Below the pieces are notes generated by a model that worked only from the letters and a program-made list of their open reading frames with translations, had not been told where the DNA came from and ran no database searches. A program made the translations under genes and the position numbers. Positions 34,883 through 43,835 of a stretch of DNA of 64,000 nucleotides are shown in pieces. Source of the DNA: JAJRAN01 sp963827135 (GTDB taxonomy: Archaea > Thermoplasmatota > Thermoplasmata > Methanomassiliicoccales > UBA472); NCBI GenBank assembly GCA_963827135.1, contig CAWGZX010000006.1:310001-374000 (forward strand), in the 5' to 3' direction. How positions within the stretch are numbered: the first letter of the stretch is position 1; each line of letters begins with the position of its first letter.

Positions 34883-34966
34883 TGCGGGGGAAGGGATTTG
34901 AACCCTTGAACCGCTAGGGACAGAATCTTAAGTCCTGCGCCGTTGGCCAGGCTTGGCTACCCCCGC
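34883..34966 (-). tRNA. tRNA-Leu (anticodon UAA)
   Basis: Read on the minus strand, the acceptor arms GCGGGGG and CCCCCGC pair. The anticodon stem CAGGA/TTCTG holds the loop CTTAAGA with anticodon TAA. A long variable arm marks a class II tRNA, and GGTTCAAATCC gives the T loop. The discriminator is A and CCA is not encoded. It reads the TTA codon. Confidence 0.95.
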
Positions 34967-35025
34967 CTGGGCACATCATCTATTGTATGATATTTCACGC
35001 TTTGGTAGCATCATGCCTTAAGTCA

Positions 35026-36372
35026 TTATTCTCGAGCGGCTCGGTTCCTGAACCGAGGACCCAGCCTCTCCTCGATCAGCTCGTCCAAAGTAGGATGTCC
35101 GATCTCGTCCAGTTCGTACCTGACCCGGACGATTGGCTTGTCCACCTTGATCACCCTTCTTAGGTCCACGGGCGTTCCCGCCACCACCGTGTCGCAATCT
35201 GCCCGCCTGATGGTGTCCTCCAGCTCCTGGATCTGCTCGCGGCTGTACCCCATCGCCGGCAGCAGGTTCTTGATGTGCTTGTACTTGGCATATGTTTCCG
35301 AAATGGATCCGACCGCGAAAGGCCTGGGATCGATTATCTCGGCGGCGCCATAATCCTCGGCGGCGATGGTCCCCGCTCCGTACGTCATTTCGCCATGCGT
35401 GAGGGTCGGCCCATCCTCGACCACTAGTACGCGCTTCCCTTTGATCAGACTTGGATCATCTACCGAGATAGGGGACGCGGCCTCGATGATGACCGCTCCA
35501 GGGTTGATCTTGGAGACGTTGTCCTTCACCCTGAGGATGTCCTGACGGTCGGCGGTCTGCACCTTGTTGATTATCACCACGTCCGCCCGGCGCACGTTCG
35601 CCTCCCCAGGATGGTAGAGCAGCTCATGCCCAGGACGATGCGGGTCCGCCAACACGATGTATAGGTCCGCCGCGTAGAACGACATGTCGTTGTTGCCTCC
35701 GTCCCAGACGATGACGTCCGCCTCCTTCTCCGCCTCGCGCAGGATGTGCTCATAGTCCACGCCAGCGTACACCACGATGCCGTTGTCGATCAGGGGCTCG
35801 TACTCCTCCCTCTCCTCGATCGTACAATCGTAAGAGTCCATGTCGTCATAGGTGGCGTATCTCTGGATGGCCTGCAGGGAAAGGTCGCCATAGGGCATGG
35901 GATGGCGCACCGCCACCACCCTGAGCCCTTTCGACCGCAGCCCGCGGCATATCTTCCTCGTGGTCTGGCTCTTGCCCGAGCCAGTGCGCACGGCGCATAC
36001 CGCTATCACCGGCACGATGGACTTGAGGACGATGCGCGAGTTGCCCATCAGGCGGAAGTCCGCCCCGCACGCCAGCACCATGGACGCCTTGTGCATCAGC
36101 TCGACATGGGAGATGTCGCTGTAGGCGAAGATCACCTGCTCCACGCCATGCTGCCGGATGAGCTCGGGCAGCTCCCCCTCGGAATGGATCGGTATCCCTT
36201 GCGGGTACATCCTGCCCGCCAGGTCCGATGGGTACTGCCTCTCCTCGATGTTAGGGATCTGGGTGGCGGTGAAGGCCACCACCTCGTACCTATCGTTGTC
36301 ACGGAAGAATGTATTAAAGTTATGGAAGTCGCGTCCCGCCGCACCCATGATTATGACCTTGCATCTCCGCAT
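35026..36372 (-). CDS. Cyclic 2,3-diphosphoglycerate synthetase-like P-loop protein
   Basis: From MRRCKVIIMGAAGRDFHNFN the protein has 448 residues; the frame extends 18 codons upstream without family similarity. The first 130 residues form a Rossmann domain. A P-loop domain follows, with VRTGSGKSQTT, WDGGNNDMSF and DPHRPGHELLYHPGE. It matches the archaeal and bacterial family related to cyclic 2,3-diphosphoglycerate synthetase, whose general activity is unproven; thermoprotection seems unlikely here. The tRNA-Leu gene lies downstream. Confidence 0.8.
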   Translation of the reverse strand: MRRCKVIIMGAAGRDFHNFNTFFRDNDRYEVVAFTATQIPNIEERQYPSDLAGRMYPQGIPIHSEGELPELIRQHGVEQVIFAYSDISHVELMHKASMVLACGADFRLMGNSRIVLKSIVPVIAVCAVRTGSGKSQTTRKICRGLRSKGLRVVAVRHPMPYGDLSLQAIQRYATYDDMDSYDCTIEEREEYEPLIDNGIVVYAGVDYEHILREAEKEADVIVWDGGNNDMSFYAADLYIVLADPHRPGHELLYHPGEANVRRADVVIINKVQTADRQDILRVKDNVSKINPGAVIIEAASPISVDDPSLIKGKRVLVVEDGPTLTHGEMTYGAGTIAAEDYGAAEIIDPRPFAVGSISETYAKYKHIKNLLPAMGYSREQIQELEDTIRRADCDTVVAGTPVDLRRVIKVDKPIVRVRYELDEIGHPTLDELIEERLGPRFRNRAARE

Positions 36373-36503
36373 CGCACTCGCCCCATCGACGATTGGAGGC
36401 CTGTCTATAAGTCGATTATGTGCCACGTGCTGGCAATTGACGAAGCATCCGGCCAGACGAGGATTGGAAAATTATCTGTACATATAGATGCATCCAAGGG
36501 GGG

Positions 36504-36953
36504 ATGACCTACAAGATACCCAAGGCAGACATCTTGGCCTTGGCCATCAAGGAGGCTCTTAGAGAGCAGAAGACGGTCATCTCGCAGGCCAAGCTCGCCG
36601 AGCTGGTCAATCTCAAGCTCAAGAAGATGGACCCGGAGTACGCGGCGTCCGAGGAGCGGGTCCGCCGGGTCACGCTCATGACCAAGCTCGCCAAGGTGGA
36701 GATCCAGACCCGCGAGCTGGAGGACAAGAGCCGCAATACCCCTTGCCCGGTCTGCGGCAAAAAGAGGATGCGACGGATCCAGAACAGGACCATATTCGAC
36801 GGGAAGGTCACCCTCGGCTATCGTTGCCGATATTGCGGCTATCGCACCGGCCTCAAGAGGAGCGTCCCGGTCCGGTACATCTTCAACGCCGAGGGCATCG
36901 AGCCTGTCTACGTCGAAGCGGCGAAGACGGACCCGGCGCAGACTAAGCTCTGA
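36504..36953 (+). CDS. Conserved archaeal zinc-ribbon protein
   Basis: The 149-residue protein has an N-terminal helical half (about 1-75) with a repeat-like KLAEL/KLAKVEI pattern, possibly a winged helix. The zinc ribbon has CPVCGKK at about 81 and CRYCGYRT at about 108. It is probably a DNA- or RNA-binding protein. An 8-base T run right after the stop is a likely terminator, and CooT starts 47 bases later. Confidence 0.75.
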   Translation: MTYKIPKADILALAIKEALREQKTVISQAKLAELVNLKLKKMDPEYAASEERVRRVTLMTKLAKVEIQTRELEDKSRNTPCPVCGKKRMRRIQNRTIFDGKVTLGYRCRYCGYRTGLKRSVPVRYIFNAEGIEPVYVEAAKTDPAQTKL

Positions 36954-36954
36954 T

Positions 36955-36962
36955 TTTTTTTC
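36955..36962 (+). terminator. T-tract terminator
   Basis: Eight T residues follow directly after the zinc-ribbon stop codon and separate it from the CooT-CooC pair. Confidence 0.4.
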
Positions 36963-37000
36963 ACAAGAGTTAAGTACCCGCTGATTTCGTCAAGGGCACC

Positions 37001-37192
37001 ATGTGCGAGTCCGTGGTGTTCCTCGAGGAGGGCGACGAGGTGCGCGAGGTCCTGAGGGACGTGGCGCGCATCGTGACCGATGACGGCGTCGTGATATGCA
37101 CGAGCATCATCGGCGAGAGGATCGAGCTTAAGGGAGTGAGGTTCAAGGAGGCCAACTTCCTGAGCCATGGCATCGTCTTCGCGAGGGATTGA
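37001..37192 (+). CDS. cooT: CooT-type nickel-binding protein
   Basis: The 63-residue protein begins Met-Cys, as CooT proteins do; Cys2 is the nickel ligand at the dimer interface. The rest (DVARIVTDDGVVICTSIIGER) fits the small beta fold. Its stop is followed at once by the ATG of the CooC gene, which fixes the role in nickel delivery to CO dehydrogenase. Confidence 0.85.
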   Translation: MCESVVFLEEGDEVREVLRDVARIVTDDGVVICTSIIGERIELKGVRFKEANFLSHGIVFARD

Positions 37193-37987
37193 ATGGCGCT
37201 GAAGTTCGCGGTCTCGGGCAAGGGGGGCGTGGGAAAGACCACCGTCGTCGCCCTCTTGGCAAGGATGCTGGCTCAGGACGGAGTGAAGGTCCTGGCGGTG
37301 GATGCCGACCCCTCTCCCTCGCTGGCGGTGGCGGTCGGGATCCCGCTTAAGGAACGGGAGAGGATGAAGCCCTTGTCCACCATGTTCGATCTTATCGAGG
37401 AGAGGACGGGAGTCAAGCCTGGCGCCGGATACGGAAGTATATTCAGGATGAACCCCGAGGTCGGGGACCTGACGGAATCGCTTTCCGTGGAAGGGCCAGA
37501 CAAGGTCGAAGTGCTAGTCCTCGGAACGATCCAGAAGGGAGGGAACGGATGCTACTGCCCGGAATCGGCGCTCCTGCGCCGGGTGATGGACCACCTCCTG
37601 CTGGAGGAGGACGAGGTCGTCTTCATGGACATGGAGGCGGGACTGGAGCACTTGGGGCGTGGCACCGCGAGGTCCGTGGACGCCATGCTGGTCGTCGTCG
37701 AGCCGGGAGCGCGCTCGCTGGAGACCGCCGCCTCCATCAAGAGATTGGCCGAGGACCTGAAGATCAAGAGGTTGGTGGCGGTCGCCAACAAGGTATCGAC
37801 GCCTGACGAGTCGCGCCTCGTCTCGGAGAGGCTCAGAGAGATAGGCTTGGAGCAGCTGGGGGAGATCCCCAGGAACGACAATCTGGTCAAGGCCGATCTC
37901 GAAGGGACCGCCATCATCGACGCCGAGGGCATCGAGGACGTGAAAGCGGCCGTTTCCTCTCTGAAAGCCAAGCTCGTCAAGAGATGA
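37193..37987 (+). CDS. cooC: CooC-type nickel insertion ATPase
   Basis: The 264-residue MinD-like ATPase has a deviant Walker A (SGKGGVGKTT, 8-17). Asp residues in AVDADPSP bind magnesium, and the Cys120-x-Cys122 motif (GCYCPE) binds nickel or zinc between two monomers. It hydrolyses ATP to load nickel into the C-cluster of CO dehydrogenase. It is translationally coupled to CooT and is the first of two CooC genes in the window; the other is at the CODH/ACS locus. Confidence 0.92.
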   Translation: MALKFAVSGKGGVGKTTVVALLARMLAQDGVKVLAVDADPSPSLAVAVGIPLKERERMKPLSTMFDLIEERTGVKPGAGYGSIFRMNPEVGDLTESLSVEGPDKVEVLVLGTIQKGGNGCYCPESALLRRVMDHLLLEEDEVVFMDMEAGLEHLGRGTARSVDAMLVVVEPGARSLETAASIKRLAEDLKIKRLVAVANKVSTPDESRLVSERLREIGLEQLGEIPRNDNLVKADLEGTAIIDAEGIEDVKAAVSSLKAKLVKR

Positions 37988-38027
37988 AAAATGAAGATCC
38001 GGGGGCGGAGCCCCTAAGCGATTTCTT

Positions 38028-38852
38028 TCAATCCAGAAGCCTACGCGCCACCACGATGCTGATGGTGACCATTATGGCCGCGAAGATGCCCAGGTAAAGG
38101 ACCTCCTGCCACACCGGGAAGATCGGGGTGGGGTTGTGGAAGGCAAAGGTCCTGCAGGCGTCCGCGGCCCAGGTCAACGGGTTCACCTTGGCCACGCCCT
38201 GAAGCCAGGTCGGCATGAAGCTGAGTGGGAAGAGGGCCGCCGAAGCGAACATCACCGGGAGGTTGAGCAGGTTGATCAAGCCGAAGAGCGTCTCCTGGTT
38301 CTCCACCGCCAACGCCACTGAGATGAACACGCAGGAGAAGCCTATGGCCAACAGGGTGAGGACCAGGACCATCCCGAGCAGGTCGACGATGCTGAAGTCC
38401 GGGCTGAGCGTGAGCCCGACCAGGCCAGGTATGTAGGCGAAGCCCAGGGCGATGACCAGGACGATGAGGGCTTGGATGACAGCGCGGGTGACCGCGGAGC
38501 CGGTCCGAGATACTGGGACTATGCCTCTCGGTATGGGCGAGACCCTCAGCTTGGTGAGGAAGCCGAACCTCCTGTCCCAGACCAGGGACATCCCCGCGAA
38601 CATGGTCGTGAAGAGCGCGATGACCGCCAGCATCCCGGTCGCAAGGTAGGAGAAGTAGTCCGGCGCCCCCGATAGGATGGCGGACGGATCGTACCCCGGG
38701 ATGCCGCCTGGGATCAGGTTGGTGAAATTGAAGGATTGGCCGAACAGCCCGAGCCAGACGATGGGCTGGATCAGCGCCATGAAGATCTGGATCTTGACAC
38801 GGTACCAGTGCTTCATCTCCCGAATGTAGAGGGCCCATGTCTCTCGCAACAT
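38028..38852 (-). CDS. ABC-2 type transporter permease
   Basis: The 274-residue permease has six membrane segments, starting at MLRETWALYIREMKHWYRVK. AGGAGG stands seven bases before this ATG. The open frame reaches further upstream only by overlapping the ATPase gene. It pairs with the ATPase encoded before it, as in drug-efflux exporters of the DrrAB type. Confidence 0.9.
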   Translation of the reverse strand: MLRETWALYIREMKHWYRVKIQIFMALIQPIVWLGLFGQSFNFTNLIPGGIPGYDPSAILSGAPDYFSYLATGMLAVIALFTTMFAGMSLVWDRRFGFLTKLRVSPIPRGIVPVSRTGSAVTRAVIQALIVLVIALGFAYIPGLVGLTLSPDFSIVDLLGMVLVLTLLAIGFSCVFISVALAVENQETLFGLINLLNLPVMFASAALFPLSFMPTWLQGVAKVNPLTWAADACRTFAFHNPTPIFPVWQEVLYLGIFAAIMVTISIVVARRLLD

Positions 38853-38853
38853 G

Positions 38854-39861
38854 CTAGCGCCTCCTTTGGGCCGCCCGGGCTCTGGCGAACCTCTTGCCCA
38901 TGTCCGAGGACTCGGTCTGCTCCGCATCCCTCAACGAGCGACCCGTGTATTCGAGGAAGACCTGGTCCATGTTCGGCCTTTGCAGGGTGACCGAGGTGAC
39001 CGTCCCGCCGGCGTCGTTGATGGCCTTTAGGACGCCGGGCATGGCCGTGTCCCCCTTCAGCACCTTCACGCGGTACTCCGATCCCTCCTTCTTGATCTCG
39101 AGTATCCCTGGGACCTGCTGCAACATCGGCGTGAAGTCCCTGCCGTCGTCGATCGACATCTGGATGACGTCCCCGCCCAAGGATCGTTTCAATGTGGCAG
39201 GAGAGTCCAGGGCCATTATCCGGCCGCGGTCTATGATGCCGATCCGGTCGCAGAGATTGTCGGCCTCCTCTAGGTAGTGCGTGGTCATGAACACGGTCAT
39301 GTTGTGCTCCTGCTTCAGCTTGCGAATGTGGTCCCACATCGTCGCCCGAGTCTGGATGTCGAGACCTAAAGTCGGCTCGTCCAGGAAAAGGAGCTTCGGG
39401 CGGTGGATCAGGCCCTCCGCGAGCTCCAGACGCTTGCGCATCCCACCTGAGTAGGTCTTGACCCTGCGATCGGCCGCATCCTCCAGGTTCACCAGCTTCA
39501 GAAGCTCGTTGATCCTATCCACCGCGTCCTTCTTGCTGACGTTGTAGAGGTCGGCCTGCAGCATCATGTTCTCCCTGCCGGAAAGGTCATCGTCCACGGT
39601 CAGGTCCTGCGGGACCAGGCCTATCGATTGCCTGACCTTCTTGGCATCCTTGACCACGTCCAGGCCCATCACCTTGGCGATGCCGCTCGTCGGTCTGTGC
39701 AATGTCACTAGCATGTTGATGGTCGTGCTCTTGCCCGCCCCGTTGGGTCCGAGGAAGCCGAATATCTCGCCCTCTTGGACGTCGAAGGTCACGCCGTCCA
39801 CGGCACGTATCTTCCCGTCGAACACCTTGACGAGGTCCTTGACCTCGATTATGGCTGTCAT
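38854..39861 (-). CDS. ABC transporter ATP-binding protein (DrrA-like)
   Basis: The 335-residue ATPase has Walker A GPNGAGKST, signature YSGGMRKRLELA and Walker B LLFLDEPT, with His in MTTHYLEEA. A C-terminal DUF4162-like domain (about 230-310; VIQMSIDDGRDF) is usual for DrrA-type exporters. The last 20 residues are Arg/Ala-rich. It lies one base after the PadR gene and just before the permease gene. Confidence 0.92.
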   Translation of the reverse strand: MTAIIEVKDLVKVFDGKIRAVDGVTFDVQEGEIFGFLGPNGAGKSTTINMLVTLHRPTSGIAKVMGLDVVKDAKKVRQSIGLVPQDLTVDDDLSGRENMMLQADLYNVSKKDAVDRINELLKLVNLEDAADRRVKTYSGGMRKRLELAEGLIHRPKLLFLDEPTLGLDIQTRATMWDHIRKLKQEHNMTVFMTTHYLEEADNLCDRIGIIDRGRIMALDSPATLKRSLGGDVIQMSIDDGRDFTPMLQQVPGILEIKKEGSEYRVKVLKGDTAMPGVLKAINDAGGTVTSVTLQRPNMDQVFLEYTGRSLRDAEQTESSDMGKRFARARAAQRRR

Positions 39862-39862
39862 C

Positions 39863-40396
39863 TCAATCCTCCCTGGCCTTGTTCTCCAATCTTTCGATCT
39901 CCTTGTCCATGTCCGCTAAGCCGTTTACCAGCATCTCCCGCACCTTGCGGAGATGCTTCAACCTGTCCTGCGAGTCGACCTCCTCGCCCACCAGATACAA
40001 TATGTGAGGGGGGAGGAGAGGCATCCCTTTATGTCCGTCCGGGCTCCCTGCCATCTCCATGGCCGCATCGCTGATGACCTGGAAGTAGCGAGACATGAAG
40101 AGCACCTCGTTGGACATGCTCGACAATCGCTCCTCCAGCCACTTCCTGGCCTCATCGGTGATGTGGTAGTAGTCCTTTCCTTCGCGGGCTTCGGAACGTA
40201 GCAATCCATGCTCCTCGAGCTTCTTCAAGGCCGGATACACGGCTCCGGTCTGAGGCTCCCAAAGGCCAGAGAACTCCTCGCGCATCGCCTTCAGCACCTC
40301 GTACCCGTACATCGGCCCCTTGCGCAGGATGACGATCATGAGGAACTGCATGCTGCTGATGCGGTTGCCATTGTAGACGTGGCCCCTTCCGATCAT
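39863..40396 (-). CDS. PadR-family transcriptional regulator
   Basis: The 177-residue protein has a PadR winged helix (about 15-95; LMIVILRKGPMYGYEVLKAMRE, GAVYPALKKLEEHGLL). A long C-terminal helical segment probably forms the dimer. PadR proteins usually repress their own efflux operon until a drug or phenolic binds. The gene sits inside such an operon, overlapping the MFS gene by four bases. Confidence 0.9.
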   Translation of the reverse strand: MIGRGHVYNGNRISSMQFLMIVILRKGPMYGYEVLKAMREEFSGLWEPQTGAVYPALKKLEEHGLLRSEAREGKDYYHITDEARKWLEERLSSMSNEVLFMSRYFQVISDAAMEMAGSPDGHKGMPLLPPHILYLVGEEVDSQDRLKHLRKVREMLVNGLADMDKEIERLENKARED

Positions 40397-41868
40397 GCCT
40401 CGCCCTCGCTGGTCAATTTGTGATCCTCGTCATAGCTCAGCCCGTGCCCCGGCCGCATGATTATGCAGACCACTGCCCCTATGAACGCCAGGACCCCGCC
40501 CAGTATGAACACGAGCAGGTAGCCTTCCAGCCCCGGTATCTCGATGGGGAATGGGCTTCCAGGCGGCGTGTAGCTGACCAGGAAGGAGGTGGTTATGACA
40601 CCCGCCAGGACCGGACCGATCGAACCCCCGACCACCCGGAACAGGGTGTTCATGCCCGAGGCGACGCCGAACTCGGCCCTGGGTGAGGCCATCGCCACCA
40701 CGTTGATCAAGGAGACCATGGCGAAGCCGAGGCCCACGCCGGTGACGAAGACGCTGAGCATGACCTGCGTCAGGGTCGAGTGCCAAAGGGTCATCATGAT
40801 CATCCCGATGCAGAGGATGAGCAGCCCGGAGATCAGGATCTTGTCCGCCCCGAACCTCCTGGACCACTTGCCAGCAAGAGGGGCGAATATCAATTGCGCT
40901 ATCGCGCTGGGGAACATGTAGACCCCGATCATGAAGGAGTCGGTTATGCCGAAGCCCCCGACCTCCTCGGGCGACATCAGGAAGAAAGGCAGCGTCTGGA
41001 AGATCAGGAACATGGACATGCCCACGAAGAGGGCGGCGATGTTCGCCCCGGCGATCCCCTTAACCCGCATGAGCTTGATGGAGACGATCGGAGTGGTCGT
41101 GCCCCTCATCTCCCACCAGATGAACACGCATATGAGGACGGCCGAGGCGGCGAAGAGCCCGAGGATCAGCGGGTCGGTCCAGCCCCATTCCTGGCCTTGG
41201 GTCATGGCCAATAGCAGGGAGAGCACCCCGCCGCTGACCAGGGCGGCGCCGGGCAGATCGATCTTCTCCCTCCTCCTGACCTCGTTTTTATCCTGGACCA
41301 GCCACCAGACCAGGAAGGTCAGCGTGATCATTAGCGGTATGACGACGTAGAACGCGTCCCTCCACGATAGCCTGGAGACGATGTAGCCTCCACCTAAGAG
41401 CCCGATGCTCACCCCGACGGAGAACATGGCGCTCACGAGGCCTATGGCCACGGGTATCAACCGGCCGGGGAACGTGTCCCTGATTATGCCGAAGGCGAGG
41501 ACGAAGACGCCCATCCCGACGCCCTGGACCGCCCGGAACACGATCAGGGAGCCCATGGACCAGGAGATTGCGCAGCCAATGAGCCCGACGCAATACACCG
41601 CGAGGGCGAAGATCATCACCCTCTTTTTGCCGTAGATGTCACCGAACCGGCCAAGGAGCAGGGTGGCGACGGCCCCGCTCAGTAGATAGGCGGAGAGGAC
41701 CCAGGAGACCCATTCGCTATCCTGCGGGTACTCCATGGCTATGTGGGGAAGGGCCGGAACCAGCATGATCTCGATGAACATGACCATCATGGCCATGGCC
41801 GCGAGTATAGCAAGGATAATGCCGTTGCCCTTGAGGCTCAACTTCTCGTGTTTCACCGCTTCATTCAT
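40393..41868 (-). CDS. MFS drug efflux transporter, DHA2 (14-helix) type
   Basis: The 491-residue protein has about 14 membrane helices. Family motifs visible include LLLGRFGDIYGKKRVM (motif A) and RAVQGVGMGVFVLAFGIIRD (motif B). These place it with EmrB/QacA proton-driven exporters. It is the first gene of the four-gene efflux operon MFS-PadR-ABC. Confidence 0.92.
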   Translation of the reverse strand: MNEAVKHEKLSLKGNGIILAILAAMAMMVMFIEIMLVPALPHIAMEYPQDSEWVSWVLSAYLLSGAVATLLLGRFGDIYGKKRVMIFALAVYCVGLIGCAISWSMGSLIVFRAVQGVGMGVFVLAFGIIRDTFPGRLIPVAIGLVSAMFSVGVSIGLLGGGYIVSRLSWRDAFYVVIPLMITLTFLVWWLVQDKNEVRRREKIDLPGAALVSGGVLSLLLAMTQGQEWGWTDPLILGLFAASAVLICVFIWWEMRGTTTPIVSIKLMRVKGIAGANIAALFVGMSMFLIFQTLPFFLMSPEEVGGFGITDSFMIGVYMFPSAIAQLIFAPLAGKWSRRFGADKILISGLLILCIGMIMMTLWHSTLTQVMLSVFVTGVGLGFAMVSLINVVAMASPRAEFGVASGMNTLFRVVGGSIGPVLAGVITTSFLVSYTPPGSPFPIEIPGLEGYLLVFILGGVLAFIGAVVCIIMRPGHGLSYDEDHKLTSEGEA

Positions 41869-42063
41869 TGGATCCCTTAGTAGATGTATACTAGGTATTG
41901 CCCTACCTATTGCTCCCGGCTGACCGCCGTCCGGCTATTTGAACGTTTTTCCCAAGGGCCCCGAGGGCCTGGACATCGGTATTTATTGCTAAAAAGGAAG
42001 GCGCCAGATAGGCATGACAACGTTTATCAAGCACCAGCTCATTGCAGCGCTCTGGTCGGAAGA

Positions 42064-42999
42064 ATGCAGATCTATGATTTCGGTAAGCTCCGGGGGAACA
42101 AGGTCAGGATAAGCGAGAGAATCGGCCGTCCTCTGGGATTGGTGGATGGCAGCCAAGTGTTCAGTACCATGTTCAGGTACGACCATGATGGAAAAGTGAG
42201 CCACGAGATCGTCCTATCCACCATCGGGCCCGAGAACTACCGCGAGATATGCAATGTCACCTTCTACCTGATCGATGTGCCCGGGGCCTGCGCCGAGGTG
42301 GCCAAGTTCCTGGGGGAGAGGAACATCGACATCCTCAACTCGGTCTCGCTCAGCATGATCTCCGACGTCTGCATGGTGTGGAGGATGATGGTCGACCTTT
42401 CCTATTACGGGGATTCGGCCAGCTTGCGCGAGGAGTTCGACGCGCTCAAGAGGCAAAAATCATCAACGCTGTCCAAGACGGACTCCATGGTCATCGAGGG
42501 GTCGAAGATCAGCGAGCGCTATACCAAGGGCGTTATCGCCCCTGGCTCGAGCGTCAAGGTCCGCACCATCAAGAGGGCGCAGAAGACGCCTAGTATGATC
42601 CGCGAGGGCGAGTACGAGCTCCCTGCCGAATACCTGCAGGCTCTGGAGGGTGTGGGGGACGGATCCCCGGTCATAATGGTCGCGGACCAGGACTCGTGGG
42701 TGCTGTCCATCAGCCCCTTGAAGGAGGGCGTGGACCTGGTGCAGTTCGATTTCATCATCCCGGACCGGCCTGGCGCGATCTTCGATATCACCAGCTCCAT
42801 GGCCGCCCACGACATCAACCTGCTCTCGGTGAAGACCAAGGTCCTCGTTTACTATGATACGATGTCCTTGTCCGTGGTGGCGGACATCAGCGGCTACAAG
42901 GGCGGCGACCTGGACACGCTCAGGTCCAAGACCGAAGCGCACGTCACCAAGCTGAAAGGGAAGTTCCAGCTGGCGGGGTTCAAGCGCATCGAGCTCTGA
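42064..42999 (+). CDS. ACT-domain regulatory protein
   Basis: From MQIYDFGKLRG the protein has 311 residues; the longer frame upstream lacks protein-like content. Two ACT domains are visible, at about 65-135 (VTFYLIDVPGACAEVAKFLGERNIDI) and about 225-305 (FDFIIPDRPGAIFDITSSMAAHDINL). Between and before them are SpoVT/AbrB-like segments. ACT domains usually bind amino acids and control enzymes or transcription. It precedes birA by 17 bases and may regulate or share its operon. Confidence 0.75.
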   Translation: MQIYDFGKLRGNKVRISERIGRPLGLVDGSQVFSTMFRYDHDGKVSHEIVLSTIGPENYREICNVTFYLIDVPGACAEVAKFLGERNIDILNSVSLSMISDVCMVWRMMVDLSYYGDSASLREEFDALKRQKSSTLSKTDSMVIEGSKISERYTKGVIAPGSSVKVRTIKRAQKTPSMIREGEYELPAEYLQALEGVGDGSPVIMVADQDSWVLSISPLKEGVDLVQFDFIIPDRPGAIFDITSSMAAHDINLLSVKTKVLVYYDTMSLSVVADISGYKGGDLDTLRSKTEAHVTKLKGKFQLAGFKRIEL

Positions 43000-43016
43000 T
43001 AATTGGAAGGGAGAAG

Positions 43017-43790
43017 ATGATCGTCGGTCGTAGGGTCCTGCGATTGGATGAGGCGACGTCCACCAACGACGTCGCCAAGAGGCTGGGCAAGGAGGGCGAG
43101 GAGGAGGGAGCCGTCGTCCTAGCCAAGCGCCAGACCTCGGGCCGGGGGCGCATGGGGAAGGGTTGGTCCTCGCCAGAGGGCGGCCTATACATGTCGGTGC
43201 TGTTGCGGCCGAAGATGCGCGGGCAGGAGCTGCTTAGGATGACGGTGTTCTCCTGCGTCCCAGTGGCCAAGGCGATCGAGGAGGTCTGCGGCATCAAGGT
43301 CCAGCTCAAATGGCCGAACGACCTGATGATCGATGGGGGCAAGGTCGGAGGCATCCTTGTCGAGGGGGTGAGCAAGGGCACGCACCTCGACCTCGTGGTC
43401 GTCGGCATCGGATTGAACGTCAACTCCGCGCCCGAGCACATTCGCGAGGAGGGGGCGACCTCTCTACGGACGACGCTGGGCAGGGACGTGGACCTCGACT
43501 TATTGTTCGAAGCATTGCTCCGCAATCTGGAAAAGTTCTATATGTCGCTCCTGCAAGATGCGTTGGACCAGGATGAGTACGTCGTCCGCTCCTGCACGCT
43601 AGGTAAGGAGATCGAGGCCACCGTGGGCAAGGAAAGGTTCAGGGGCAAGGCCTTATACCTAGCGCCGGACGGCGCTCTGGTGCTCAAGAGCGATGAGGGA
43701 TTGGTGTTGAGGCTCTCTTGGGTCAACGAAACGAGCATCCGGACAACGAATAGCGAAGAATTGGCAGTAGAAACACTAAGAAAGGATTAA
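43017..43790 (+). CDS. birA: Biotin-[carboxyl carrier protein] ligase
   Basis: The 257-residue ligase has ATSTNDVAK, the nucleotide loop GRGRMGKGWSSPEGG, KWPNDLM and GIGLNVN. A short C-terminal SH3-like domain follows. There is no N-terminal DNA-binding domain, so it is a ligase and not a repressor. Biotin attachment to the carrier protein at 46898-47404, in the same operon, is its clear job. Confidence 0.94.
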   Translation: MIVGRRVLRLDEATSTNDVAKRLGKEGEEEGAVVLAKRQTSGRGRMGKGWSSPEGGLYMSVLLRPKMRGQELLRMTVFSCVPVAKAIEEVCGIKVQLKWPNDLMIDGGKVGGILVEGVSKGTHLDLVVVGIGLNVNSAPEHIREEGATSLRTTLGRDVDLDLLFEALLRNLEKFYMSLLQDALDQDEYVVRSCTLGKEIEATVGKERFRGKALYLAPDGALVLKSDEGLVLRLSWVNETSIRTTNSEELAVETLRKD

Positions 43791-43835
43791 TACGAATTCG
43801 AAGATTCATAACGAAAATGGCGGTGAGAGGCGTCA

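Noticed and set aside
40393..41868. MFS/PadR/ABC efflux operon as a novel system
   Set aside because: All four genes fit well-known drug-efflux families with a local PadR regulator; the arrangement is ordinary.
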